A stretch of 64,000 nucleotides of DNA from Parcubacteria group bacterium (lineage in GTDB: Bacteria; Patescibacteria; ABY1; Buchananbacterales; UBA6539), in assembly GCA_002687175.1 (NCBI GenBank), contig NYZP01000019.1, positions 1-64,000 of the forward strand. Direction: 5' to 3'. The position numbers were made by a program, and so were the translations under genes. Below are positions 1-6,815 of this stretch, piece by piece (the first letter of the stretch is position 1; the number at the start of each line of letters is the position of its first letter). The notes under the pieces were generated by a model. It had not been told where the DNA came from. It saw nothing but the letters and a program-made list of their open reading frames with translations, and did not search any database.

Positions 1-42
1 CGGATGCTGCTTTGTTTATAGTTTTTTTCTTCATTGTGTTGT

Positions 43-327
43 TTATATTGATTCGCTTAAGGCGTACATGGGCATGATTACCTCTACGGCCATACCACCT
101 AAAACAACAACGTCCGAAAATGTAACATTCTCAAGACCCGTTTCTGGTGTTATATTTCTATCTTTTAAATAACTTTGAGCAGCGATGTTGATTGGTAATT
201 CTCCATCTTCTTTAAATATATTTTTTGCCAGTTCAAAATTTTCCTGGGCTAATTCACCATAAGTTTCTTTGCCGCCAGTTAAGCGAGAAAAACCAAAGGC
301 AAATATTAGTTTAAATAAACTTAAAGA
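43..327 (-). pseudogene. C-terminal gene remnant without a start codon
   Basis: The minus strand is open for 94 codons, ending in TAA at 43-45. The reading is protein-like, with pieces such as GFSRLTGGKETYGELAQ and LENVTFSDVVVLGGM. The frame is closed upstream by TAA at 328-330. There is no ATG, GTG or TTG near its 5' end; the first ATG lies in the final quarter. It is therefore most simply the 3' part of a gene whose front is missing. It points away from the pilus gene that starts at 330, which would normally be preceded by PilM/PilN genes. I do not recognise the family. The plus-strand frame at 3-77, ending in a hydrophobic stretch then RLRRTWA and TGA, overlaps it and is a weaker alternative. 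A rearrangement or an assembly join near 327-330 would explain both. Confidence 0.4.
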
Positions 328-329
328 TT

Positions 330-890
330 ATGACAGTTAAATTAAAAATTGGGATTTCCATTGGAGTAGTAATGGTCGTTATGTCAATAATTATTTATTT
401 TGTTATTCTGCCAACTGTCAATGATATTAAATCCATCAGCGACGCTGTTTTCAATGAAAGACTTGATTTAGAAAAAAAATATTTACGAGGACAATTACTC
501 AAGGAAACTATTGAAAATTTTGAAAAAATTGAACCAGAGAAAGAGAAACTAACATCGATATTTATTATTGAAGGTGAGGAGCTTGAATTTATAACATTGT
601 TAGAAAAAATTGCTGAAACTTATAATCTAACCCAAACTTTAAAATTAAATACTCCGGATAAATCTACAAACGTTGAATATTATACATTATCGTCACAAGT
701 CTCGGTCAACGGTGAGTTTATTGATGTGCTTAAATATTTAGAAAGTTTAGAGCAATCAAATTTCTATTTTAATATCTCCTCATTAGCGCTTGACACTCTA
801 AGCCAAGGTGAAGTAACAGCAAATTTTAAGGGTAATATATTTGTGGCGCCAGCTATTGATAAGACCGAAGAGGCTGAAAATATTGAATAG
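330..890 (+). CDS. PilO-like type IV pilus inner-membrane protein
   Basis: This 186-residue protein has one N-terminal membrane segment (about residues 6-27), then a charged coiled-coil-like stretch (about 35-75) and a C-terminal alpha/beta domain. That is the size and layout of PilO, which pairs with PilN in the periplasm-side alignment complex of type IV pili. The phrase FIDVLKYLESLEQSNFYFNI matches the core of PilO-type ferredoxin-like folds. It is followed after 13 bases by another small membrane protein, as in Patescibacteria pil operons. No PilM or PilN gene lies upstream in this window. PilO is assigned from topology and motif feel, not from a catalytic signature. Confidence 0.65.
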   Translation: MTVKLKIGISIGVVMVVMSIIIYFVILPTVNDIKSISDAVFNERLDLEKKYLRGQLLKETIENFEKIEPEKEKLTSIFIIEGEELEFITLLEKIAETYNLTQTLKLNTPDKSTNVEYYTLSSQVSVNGEFIDVLKYLESLEQSNFYFNISSLALDTLSQGEVTANFKGNIFVAPAIDKTEEAENIE

Positions 891-903
891 GGAAATAAAT
901 AAT

Positions 904-1176
904 ATGAAGTTTAAATTACCAAAAATAAAAAAAATTAAATTCACATTCTCTTTAAAATATTTTTATGCCATTTTTATTTTATTAATTATAGGAGCCAGTG
1001 CTATTCTGATACTTTTTCTTTATAAAAACTTTTATGTAACTATCGCTCAAACCGAGCAAATCATTTTATTAAAAAAGGAAGTGGCTCCAGATTTTATAGA
1101 TATAGATAGGGTCAATAAAGTTTTAAATGCTTTAGCAGAAAAAGCCACAACTACTAAAAAAATTGATTATCCTTAA
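904..1176 (+). CDS. Small single-pass membrane protein of the pilus operon, possibly truncated
   Basis: The 90-residue product begins with a lysine-rich cytoplasmic segment (MKFKLPKIKKIKF) followed by one membrane helix at about residues 18-40. I chose ATG 904 because the earlier TTG at 841 lies inside the preceding PilO-like gene. The frame stops at TAA 1174-1176. It then continues in the same frame for 19 sense codons rich in Pro, Glu and Thr, beginning VKNPFIIPEDK, to TAG at 1234-1236. The unbroken, protein-like extension suggests that the first stop is a nonsense change, a sequencing error or a read-through site. The function is unknown; the position implies a role with PilO. Confidence 0.6.
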   Translation: MKFKLPKIKKIKFTFSLKYFYAIFILLIIGASAILILFLYKNFYVTIAQTEQIILLKKEVAPDFIDIDRVNKVLNALAEKATTTKKIDYP

Positions 1177-1262
1177 GTCAAAAATCCTTTCATTATCCCC
1201 GAGGACAAAACGGTTACTCCAGAGATCACTGAATAGAAAATAACTGAATAAAAGTTTAATAT

Positions 1263-1294
1263 AAAATACCCCCGACTCTTGTCAGGGGTATTTT
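1263..1294. terminator. Bidirectional terminator between convergent genes
   Basis: Arms AAAATACCCC and GGGGTATTTT form a perfect 10-bp stem, with a further GAC/GTC pairing inside around TCTT. It lies between the plus-strand pilus operon and the minus-strand cysteine desulfurase, and A/T flanks on both sides let it serve either strand. Confidence 0.8.
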
Positions 1295-1313
1295 AATTAC
1301 TTAATAAAAAATT

Positions 1314-2474
1314 TTAAATATTATGGTTACCTGATCTAAGTTTCTCAATAATTATTTGTAAATTACTTATTAAATAATCAACCTCCGACTCGGTGTTAAT
1401 TTTTCCTAAAGTTATTCTAATGCTACTTAGGGCTAATTCTTGGCTATGACCTAGGGCGAGTAATACACTTGAGGGTTCATGTGACCCTGAAGCGCATGCC
1501 GCACCAGTTGAAACGGCTATACCGGCCTGATCTAAAAGTAAAAAAATATTTTCACCTTCAACCCCTTTAAAACTAAAATTTAAACAGCTAGGTATTCTTT
1601 TTTGTAAATCACCATTAAGTTGTGAGTTTGGTATCAGCTCAATAACATTTTTCATTAGTTTATTAGCCAGGCTCTTAATCTGTTTGTTATTATTTTCTTT
1701 AACAAGTTCAATTGCCTTTCCTAAACCAACAATACCAGCTACGTTTAAAGTTCCTGGTGAAATAGCATCCTCTTGATGGCCACCATATTGTAAAGGTTTT
1801 AACGGAACACCTTCTTGTTTAAATAACAAACCAATACCTTTTGGACCATAAATTTTATGAGCCGATATTGACAATAAATCAGCTCCTAATGTTTTAATTT
1901 TCATATCACAATAATTTACTGCCTGAGAGGCATCAACATGAAAATAAATTTTTTGCCTTCTCGAATCGTTAACTTTACTAATAAGTTGATGAATTTCTTT
2001 GATCGGCTGGATAGTTCCAATTTCATTATTTACATACATGATTGAAATTAGTACTGTATTATCATTAATCGCCCGCTTAATCTCATCAATTATAACCAAA
2101 CCATTAGCGTCAACATTAGCATAAGTAACTGCGACTCCCCTTTCTTCCATGGCTTGGCAAGTCTCTGAAACAGAAGGATGTTCAATGATTGAGGTAATTA
2201 TATGTTGTCCACTATCGACTAAACCCTGAATTGCTAAATTGTTGCTAGCAGTAGCACCTGAAGTAAAAATTACTTCTTTTGGTAAACAACCTAAAAAAGC
2301 CGCAATAGAATCACGCGACTTATCAACTGCCGACATCGCCTTTTGACCAAATAGATGATGTGAGGAAGCATTACCAAACTGATCAGTCAAATAAGGCTTC
2401 ATTGACTCAAAAACTTTTTTATCAATTGGCGTAGTGGCAGCGTAATCAAAATATATTTTTTTTTGTTCCTTCAC
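1314..2474 (-). CDS. Cysteine desulfurase, NifS/IscS family
   Basis: This PLP enzyme (386 aa, full length) removes sulfur from cysteine as a persulfide for Fe-S cluster assembly or tRNA thiolation. The PLP lysine is K207 in SAHKIYGPKG. The aldimine-stacking histidine is in EHPSV near residue 99. The persulfide cysteine is C327 in STGAACASGS, with the long-loop spacing of the IscS/NifS class I type. A GT.N phosphate-binding motif follows GGHQE. It sits 19 bases downstream of an Nfu gene in the same orientation, so the two form a minimal sulfur and Fe-S pair without an IscU scaffold in view. The exact choice between IscS and NifS cannot be made by eye. Confidence 0.93.
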   Translation of the reverse strand: MKEQKKIYFDYAATTPIDKKVFESMKPYLTDQFGNASSHHLFGQKAMSAVDKSRDSIAAFLGCLPKEVIFTSGATASNNLAIQGLVDSGQHIITSIIEHPSVSETCQAMEERGVAVTYANVDANGLVIIDEIKRAINDNTVLISIMYVNNEIGTIQPIKEIHQLISKVNDSRRQKIYFHVDASQAVNYCDMKIKTLGADLLSISAHKIYGPKGIGLLFKQEGVPLKPLQYGGHQEDAISPGTLNVAGIVGLGKAIELVKENNNKQIKSLANKLMKNVIELIPNSQLNGDLQKRIPSCLNFSFKGVEGENIFLLLDQAGIAVSTGAACASGSHEPSSVLLALGHSQELALSSIRITLGKINTESEVDYLISNLQIIIEKLRSGNHNI

Positions 2475-2493
2475 AAAAAACTGTATTAATCAC

Positions 2494-2721
2494 CTACTCA
2501 ACAGGTATAATTTCCTTAAAACCTTTAACTCTTTTCTTAAGTTCAGTACCAATACCTTCATATAAAGTTATTTCCGAGATGCCGCAACCAGAGCAGGCTC
2601 CTTGAAATCTCACTTTCACTATTCCATCGTTTTCATTCACATCAACTAGTTCAATATCACCACCATCGGCTTGAAGCCCCGGACGCATTTCATCTAATAT
2701 TTTTAGAACTTCTTCTTTCAT
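2494..2721 (-). CDS. Nfu-type Fe-S scaffold (NifU C-terminal domain)
   Basis: The 75-residue protein is a stand-alone NifU C-terminal domain. It carries the C-x-x-C cluster ligand pair at C43 and C46 in GACSGCGISE and the family hallmark LQADGGDIELV near residues 16-26. Such proteins accept and pass on Fe-S clusters, usually as dimers sharing one 4Fe-4S cluster. It is transcribed just ahead of the cysteine desulfurase and probably shares its transcript. The upstream region holds two tiny ORFs, one with four cysteines, which may be related. Confidence 0.9.
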   Translation of the reverse strand: MKEEVLKILDEMRPGLQADGGDIELVDVNENDGIVKVRFQGACSGCGISEITLYEGIGTELKKRVKGFKEIIPVE

Positions 2722-2746
2722 AATATATTAAAAATATTTATTTATA

Positions 2747-2923
2747 CTATACAGTAGACTGAATATTTGCAGACTCTTTAATGCTTTTCATTTTTTTCCA
2801 CAAAATAAATACTAAGCCAAAATATACAATATAGCTTAAAACCTCAGCTAGCAAGAGGGTAAGAAAATTCTTACCCTCACTAAGGGGATTTAACCACAAC
2901 CGCAACCTGAGCCACAGCCACAT
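2747..2923 (-). CDS. Possible 58-residue single-pass membrane peptide
   Basis: A minus-strand ATG at 2921-2923 opens 58 codons to TAG 2747-2749. The first ten residues (Trp/Leu/Arg only) look like an out-of-frame reading of the overlapping cysteine-rich ORF. From about residue 12 the sequence becomes plausible: a hydrophobic helix at about 20-42, then a basic tail (WKKMKSIKES). The true start may be an internal TTG near residue 23. It is short, no SD is visible, and a perfect hairpin lies inside it, so non-coding DNA is equally possible. Confidence 0.3.
   Translation of the reverse strand: MWLWLRLRLWLNPLSEGKNFLTLLLAEVLSYIVYFGLVFILWKKMKSIKESANIQSTV
2855..2878. repeat. Perfect 11-bp inverted repeat, 2-base spacer
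   Basis: Arms GAGGGTAAGAA and TTCTTACCCTC flank AA. It lies 11 bases past the stop of the 16-residue cysteine ORF on the minus strand. It has the position of a terminator but lacks a T-run directly after the stem, so its role is uncertain. Confidence 0.5.
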
Positions 2924-2940
2924 CCAGGATCTTTAATCAT
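2890..2940 (-). CDS. Possible 16-residue Cys/Gly-rich peptide
   Basis: The minus strand encodes MIKDPGCGCGSGCGCG followed by TAA. Four cysteines alternate with glycine in two CGCG pairs, and the codons vary (TGT/TGC, GGC/GGT/GGA) as expected for a selected peptide rather than a simple DNA repeat. CGCG tails bind metals or Fe-S clusters in other proteins, and the Nfu/NifS pair lies directly downstream. No SD is visible. In-frame upstream codons extend only eight residues before a stop. Function unknown; coding status is tentative. Confidence 0.4.
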   Translation of the reverse strand: MIKDPGCGCGSGCGCG

Positions 2941-2963
2941 ATTATGAATAGAGATTAATAATT

Positions 2964-2994
2964 ATTAATACCTACTGAATTAGTAGGTATTAAT
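2964..2994. repeat. Perfect 13-bp inverted repeat, operator or terminator
   Basis: Arms ATTAATACCTACT and AGTAGGTATTAAT enclose GAATT. It sits downstream of the C39-like lipoprotein gene and upstream of the cysteine-rich ORF, both on the minus strand. It could end the lipoprotein transcript or act as an operator for the following genes. Confidence 0.6.
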
Positions 2995-3037
2995 ATAATA
3001 CCATGCAATAAATTTTTGTCAAGTAAAATATAAAAAA

Positions 3038-3841
3038 TTACTTAGTTACGGCAATTATTACCTTTCGGCCAGATCCAATTTCATCATCAGTCATACCATA
3101 TTTTGCCAAATCATGATCCCAGTCATGAATAGCTTCAATAAGTCTATTATAATTATACCTAAAACCAGCCCCTCTTTTAGTACCAACGTCATTAGTAATG
3201 AACTCTTGGCTTTGTTCATCGTAACCACGAATAACTAACATATGATAAATTGGTCCGGGAGTTTGAAAATATGGATTTTTTAATTCGCGTCCAGCGGCTG
3301 GTATAATAATTAATTTACCGGCATCTAACTCCTGTTTAATACGGCTCACCGTTACCTCGGTAATTAACTCTGAATTAAAATTATAATAATTTTCTAATAT
3401 TTCTGCTGTCTCTTCGGCAGTTAAGTCAACCTGATAACCATTTTGTTCTTGCCACTTAACTAAGTTTAATAGCTCTTGTTCCATGATATGAGCAGTTAAC
3501 TCTTCGCCTTTAAAATACTTAACAACATTTACCATGGCCGCCTCCTCACAAGTTTCTTTATGAAGCTCATCCCAAACTGCGTACGGCGCTTGAGAAATAA
3601 AAATAACATCGTTATCTAAAAAATCACTTGACAGGCCTACTTCTTCTTCTGCGACAATTTTGACACCCAAAACTTCGCCAGTGTTTTCTGGGTCAACATC
3701 TTCTTCAACTATTTTAGTAGGTATCTCAGCAACTGGGGCAACTGGATTATCTAATACCTGCTGCTGATCAATATTTTGCTGACCGCAACCAATTAGTAAA
3801 AAAATAGCGAGAAATGATAATATTGTTAGTTTATTATTCAT
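3038..3841 (-). CDS. Lipoprotein with C39-like (papain-fold) peptidase domain
   Basis: The 267-residue product has a lipoprotein signal peptide ending LLIGC, a Gln/Pro/Val-rich linker to about residue 75, and then a peptidase C39_2-type domain. Candidate catalytic residues, counted from this start, are Cys98 in ETCEEAAM, His200 in IYHMLVIRGYD and an Asp shortly after (D208 or D218). Such domains are cysteine peptidases, here anchored outside the membrane; the substrate is unknown. I prefer ATG 3841 over the in-frame ATG at 3850 because it gives a cleaner signal peptide. It diverges from rpmA. Confidence 0.8.
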   Translation of the reverse strand: MNNKLTILSFLAIFLLIGCGQQNIDQQQVLDNPVAPVAEIPTKIVEEDVDPENTGEVLGVKIVAEEEVGLSSDFLDNDVIFISQAPYAVWDELHKETCEEAAMVNVVKYFKGEELTAHIMEQELLNLVKWQEQNGYQVDLTAEETAEILENYYNFNSELITEVTVSRIKQELDAGKLIIIPAAGRELKNPYFQTPGPIYHMLVIRGYDEQSQEFITNDVGTKRGAGFRYNYNRLIEAIHDWDHDLAKYGMTDDEIGSGRKVIIAVTK

Positions 3842-3866
3842 AATAGTCAATAAATACTAGCATAAC

Positions 3867-3895
3867 TTGACATTTTTGTAAATATTATATACACT
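3867..3895 (+). promoter_or_regulatory. Possible sigma-70-type promoter for rpmA
   Basis: A consensus -35 TTGACA at 3867-3872 is followed 17 bases later by TACACT at 3890-3895, 35 bases ahead of the L27 start. The -10 match is only partial (TATACA at 3888 is an alternative with a 15-base spacer). Confidence 0.4.
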
Positions 3896-3930
3896 AAATA
3901 TTACTTTTATATTTTAAATTTTAAATATTT

Positions 3931-4221
3931 ATGGCGCATAAAAAAGCCGGCGGATCTACTCATTTAGGCCGTGACTCACAATCAAAAAGATTAGGAACAA
4001 AGCTGTATGAAGGACAGTTTGCCCAAGCTGGTAGTATTTTAATCAGGCAACGTGGCACCAAAATTAGACCTGGTAAAAATGTTAAAAAAGGTGGCGATGA
4101 CACTTTGTTTGCCATTGTTCCAGGATTGGTTAAATTCAGCCGTAAAAAAATTAAAAAATTTACCGGCAGTCTTGAGTGGGCTAGATTTGTAAATATTATC
4201 CCCAAGAAGACGGCAAAATAA
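3931..4221 (+). CDS. rpmA: 50S ribosomal protein L27 (bL27)
   Basis: This 96-residue protein matches L27 from its first residues: MAHKKAGGSTHLGRDSQSKR, then the RQRGTKIRPGKNVKKGGDDTLFA core. The N-terminal tail reaches the peptidyl-transferase centre. There is no cleavable leader as in Firmicutes; the mature AHKK start follows Met directly. It is transcribed alone here (no rplU beside it), between a divergent lipoprotein gene and a convergent CTP synthase. The small C-terminal KKTAK tail is ordinary. Confidence 0.96.
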   Translation: MAHKKAGGSTHLGRDSQSKRLGTKLYEGQFAQAGSILIRQRGTKIRPGKNVKKGGDDTLFAIVPGLVKFSRKKIKKFTGSLEWARFVNIIPKKTAK

Positions 4222-4242
4222 AAAAATACCTCATTTTAATCT

Positions 4243-4271
4243 GTAGGGACAGACCAATGGTCTGTCCCTAC
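4243..4271. repeat. 13-bp palindrome, dispersed-repeat-like, likely shared terminator
   Basis: Arms GTAGGGACAGACC and GGTCTGTCCCTAC flank AAT. It lies between convergent rpmA and pyrG and can terminate both. The word TAGGGACAGACC resembles short palindromic elements that recur in many bacterial genomes; only one copy was seen here. Confidence 0.7.
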
Positions 4272-4279
4272 TTTATTTG

Positions 4280-5905
4280 CTATTTTTTCGTTTTTACGGC
4301 CGCGGCAATAAATTCTCGAAATAATGGATGTGGGCTTAGAGGTCGTGATTTAAATTCTGGATGAAACTGGGTGCCAACAAAAAACGGGTGATCTTTAATT
4401 TCTATAATTTCCACTAAATTTTTATCGGGTGAAAGACCCGCCAAAACTAAACCTTTTTTAGTTAAGCGGTCTCGATAGGCATTGTTAAACTCATAACGAT
4501 GTCGATGACGTTCGTTAATCTTCTTTGACCCATAAGTCTTAAAACTGACAGAATCTTTGTCTAAGACACAAGGATATGACCCTAAACGCATACTGTTACC
4601 ATATTGATTTTTAGCCAGCTTGTCTGACTGATCAGCCATAATATGAATAATTGGATTTTTGATCTTGCTATTAATTTCGGTACTGGAAGCATCTTTAATC
4701 TTGACAACATTGCGTGCAAACTCAATAGTTGCTAATTGCATGCCATAGCATAGACCTAAATAAGGAATCTTGTTTTCCCGAGCATATTTAATGGCTAAAA
4801 TTTTGCCCTCCACTCCCCTGGTGCCAAAACCACCAGGCACGATGATACCATCATAATTTTTTAATTCTTTAACCAGGGTTGGTTTTTTTTCATAGGCATC
4901 TGAATTAATCCAGTCAATTTCAACTTTAACCTTATTCGCTGCTCCAGCATGTTTTAAAGATTCAATCACTGAAATGTAAGAATCTGGCAAAATAAAGTCG
5001 CCGGTAGCAAAATATTTACCAACCATACCAATCTTAACTATTTTTTTTGATCGCTTAATCTTCTGAACCATTGCCGCCCAATCCTTAATGTCTTTTGGTT
5101 TTTGCTTAAGCCCTAATTTTTTTATAATCCTTTCACTAAATTTTTCCTTTTCAAAAATTAAAGGGACTTCATAAACTGAATCTAGATCAGGGCTAGAAAT
5201 AACATCACCTTTGTCAACATTACAAAAAACCGATATTTTTTTCTTTCGCGGTTCATCAATCGGTACCGCTGAACGGCCAACAATAAAATCAGGTTGAATC
5301 CCGGCTTCATTAACTTGCTGAACGGCATATTGGGTCGGTTTAGTTTTCATTTCACCCAAAGTTGTTGGTATTGGTAAAAAACTGACTAGGACCGAGATAA
5401 CATCATCTGGATTATTATTTTTCATCATTCTGGCAGCTTCTAAAAACAAAATATTTTGATACTCACCAACTGTACCACCAATTTCAATGATATTAACGTC
5501 AGCTTTGGCTTTACGAGTTGCTTTTTTAATTCGGGAAATTACTTCAAACGGAATATGAGGCACGACTTCAACACACTTTCCTTGATAGTGCAGGTTACGT
5601 TCTCGTTCAATAACTGACTGGTAGACTCGACCAGTAGTCATATAATTATCACGTAAAATATTGATATCTAAAAAACGTTCATAGTTGCCAATATCTTGAT
5701 CTGTTTCATCACCATCTTCAGTCACAAAAACCTCACCGTGTTCTGTCGGATTCATAGTTCCAGCATCGACATTAACGTAAGGATCAATTTTCATGGCAGT
5801 TACTTTGTAACCTCTTGATTGTAATATCTTACCAATTGAAGCAGAAACTATTCCTTTGCCAACACCGGACATTACCCCACCCATGACGAATATATATTTA
5901 GCCAT
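4280..5905 (-). CDS. pyrG: CTP synthase
   Basis: Full length (541 aa). It makes CTP from UTP, ATP and glutamine. The synthetase domain (about 1-270) has the P-loop-like GGVMSGVGKGI (9-19), the KIDPYVNVDAGTMNPTEHGE region (39-58) and GGTVGEYQN (143-151). The class I glutamine amidotransferase domain (about 290-535) has the nucleophile Cys386 in GLCYGMQLA and the His/Glu pair in GTQFHPEFKSRP near residue 515. The Tyr after the nucleophile replaces the more common Leu/Ile. No strong SD precedes the start; the leader carries the AGGTTCTT tandem repeat. Confidence 0.97.
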   Translation of the reverse strand: MAKYIFVMGGVMSGVGKGIVSASIGKILQSRGYKVTAMKIDPYVNVDAGTMNPTEHGEVFVTEDGDETDQDIGNYERFLDINILRDNYMTTGRVYQSVIERERNLHYQGKCVEVVPHIPFEVISRIKKATRKAKADVNIIEIGGTVGEYQNILFLEAARMMKNNNPDDVISVLVSFLPIPTTLGEMKTKPTQYAVQQVNEAGIQPDFIVGRSAVPIDEPRKKKISVFCNVDKGDVISSPDLDSVYEVPLIFEKEKFSERIIKKLGLKQKPKDIKDWAAMVQKIKRSKKIVKIGMVGKYFATGDFILPDSYISVIESLKHAGAANKVKVEIDWINSDAYEKKPTLVKELKNYDGIIVPGGFGTRGVEGKILAIKYARENKIPYLGLCYGMQLATIEFARNVVKIKDASSTEINSKIKNPIIHIMADQSDKLAKNQYGNSMRLGSYPCVLDKDSVSFKTYGSKKINERHRHRYEFNNAYRDRLTKKGLVLAGLSPDKNLVEIIEIKDHPFFVGTQFHPEFKSRPLSPHPLFREFIAAAVKTKK

Positions 5906-5911
5906 AATTTT

Positions 5912-5946
5912 AGGTTCTTAGGTTCTTAGGTTCTTAGGTTCTTAGG
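5912..5946. repeat. Tandem repeat, AGGTTCTT x4 plus AGG
   Basis: Four perfect 8-base units lie immediately upstream of pyrG on the minus strand, with related A/G-rich words (AAGCTAAGAAGCTAA) about 20 bases on. The array sits in the pyrG leader, where length changes could alter expression, but that is inference. Confidence 0.85.
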
Positions 5947-6015
5947 AAAAAAATTTTATAAATCCCTAAAAAGCTAAGAAGCTAAAAACCTACTACTTAA
6001 TTAAACAGCGATAAA

Positions 6016-6031
6016 CCCCGCATCGGCGGGG
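6016..6031 (-). terminator. Likely terminator after rplI
   Basis: Arms CCCCGC and GCGGGG enclose a 4-base loop. On the minus strand the stem is followed by TTTATC, about 35 bases after the L9 stop. The T-run is short. Confidence 0.6.
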
Positions 6032-6065
6032 CTGAATTCTATTGTATTATTAAAATTATTTACCA

Positions 6066-6506
6066 TTATTCAGAATTGATTATTAAAGTAATTTTAGCCT
6101 CTAGACCGTGATCTAAGTTTACAACTATTTCATGTTCGCCTAATTCTTTAATATCTGTTGCTGAAATTTGATTGGCTCTAACTTCAAAACCTTTATTTTT
6201 TAAAGCTGTTGCTATTTTAGATGATGATAATCCAGCGTATAAAGTACCCTCTTCCGAAGCTTTAGCTGATATTTCGACTGTTTGACCCTCAAGTTTCTGA
6301 ACTAATTCTTCTGTCTTAACTAAATCCTGCTCAGCCACTTTTGCTTCCTTTTCTTTTTTAGATTCTACCTCTTTGACTGCTTCAGCGGTTGCCTCTTTGA
6401 CTAATCCTTGAGGTATCAAAAAATTACGGGCATGTCCTAAGGCCACTTCCTTAATTTCACCTTTTTCGCCTAAATCTGGCACATCTTTTAGCAAAATTAC
6501 TTGCAT
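6066..6506 (-). CDS. rplI: 50S ribosomal protein L9 (bL9)
   Basis: The N-terminal domain reads MQVILLKDVPDLGEKGEIKE and RNFLIPQGLVKEAT, the classic L9 signature, followed by the long connecting helix (about 45-75, Lys/Glu rich) and the C-terminal domain ending ITLIINSE. I place the start at ATG 6506 (146 aa) because L9 proteins begin M-x-VILLKDV; an in-frame ATG at 6518 would add MKKD. L9 is reported missing from several Candidate Phyla Radiation groups, so its presence narrows the lineage. The gene is followed by a hairpin terminator. Confidence 0.95.
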   Translation of the reverse strand: MQVILLKDVPDLGEKGEIKEVALGHARNFLIPQGLVKEATAEAVKEVESKKEKEAKVAEQDLVKTEELVQKLEGQTVEISAKASEEGTLYAGLSSSKIATALKNKGFEVRANQISATDIKELGEHEIVVNLDHGLEAKITLIINSE

Positions 6507-6534
6507 ATCTTTTTTCATATCTTCAGTCTTAACT

Positions 6535-6810
6535 CTAGGATTTTATCACAAAATCAGAAAATTCGCCAGTCGCCTCGGACCAGCTCTGGTCAATCTTGTG
6601 GACTATAGCAGGTCCAACTCCATTGTAGCACCAATTTACGAACTGTTTCAAGCTTCTTTCCTTGCCTTCGGCTACTAATTCTACGGTCCCGTCATCTAAG
6701 TTTGTCACATAACCAATATAGCCTTTTTTCTTAGCCATAGATTGGCTTGAATAACGATAACCAACTCCATGGACTAAGCCGTGGATTTTTAAGGTTAAAC
6801 GTTTACTCAT
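6535..6810 (-). CDS. acyP: Acylphosphatase
   Basis: This 91-residue protein hydrolyses acyl phosphates. The phosphate-binding loop GLVHGVGYR carries the catalytic Arg19, and the second catalytic residue is Asn37 in VTNLDDGTVE. Length and motif order are those of bacterial acylphosphatases. It lies between the S41 protease gene (5 bases upstream) and rplI, in one orientation, and probably shares a transcript with both. Confidence 0.94.
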   Translation of the reverse strand: MSKRLTLKIHGLVHGVGYRYSSQSMAKKKGYIGYVTNLDDGTVELVAEGKERSLKQFVNWCYNGVGPAIVHKIDQSWSEATGEFSDFVIKS

Positions 6811-6815
6811 AAAAA

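Noticed and set aside
3..77. Genetic code with TGA as a sense codon, since a plus frame continues after TGA at 75-77
   Set aside because: Other genes end cleanly at TGA (for example 21550-21552), and full-length core proteins contain no in-frame TGA.
841..903. TTG start at 841 for the small pilus-operon protein
   Set aside because: It would overlap the PilO-like gene by 50 bases and add a tail unlike a membrane-protein N-terminus; ATG 904 gives a normal spacing.
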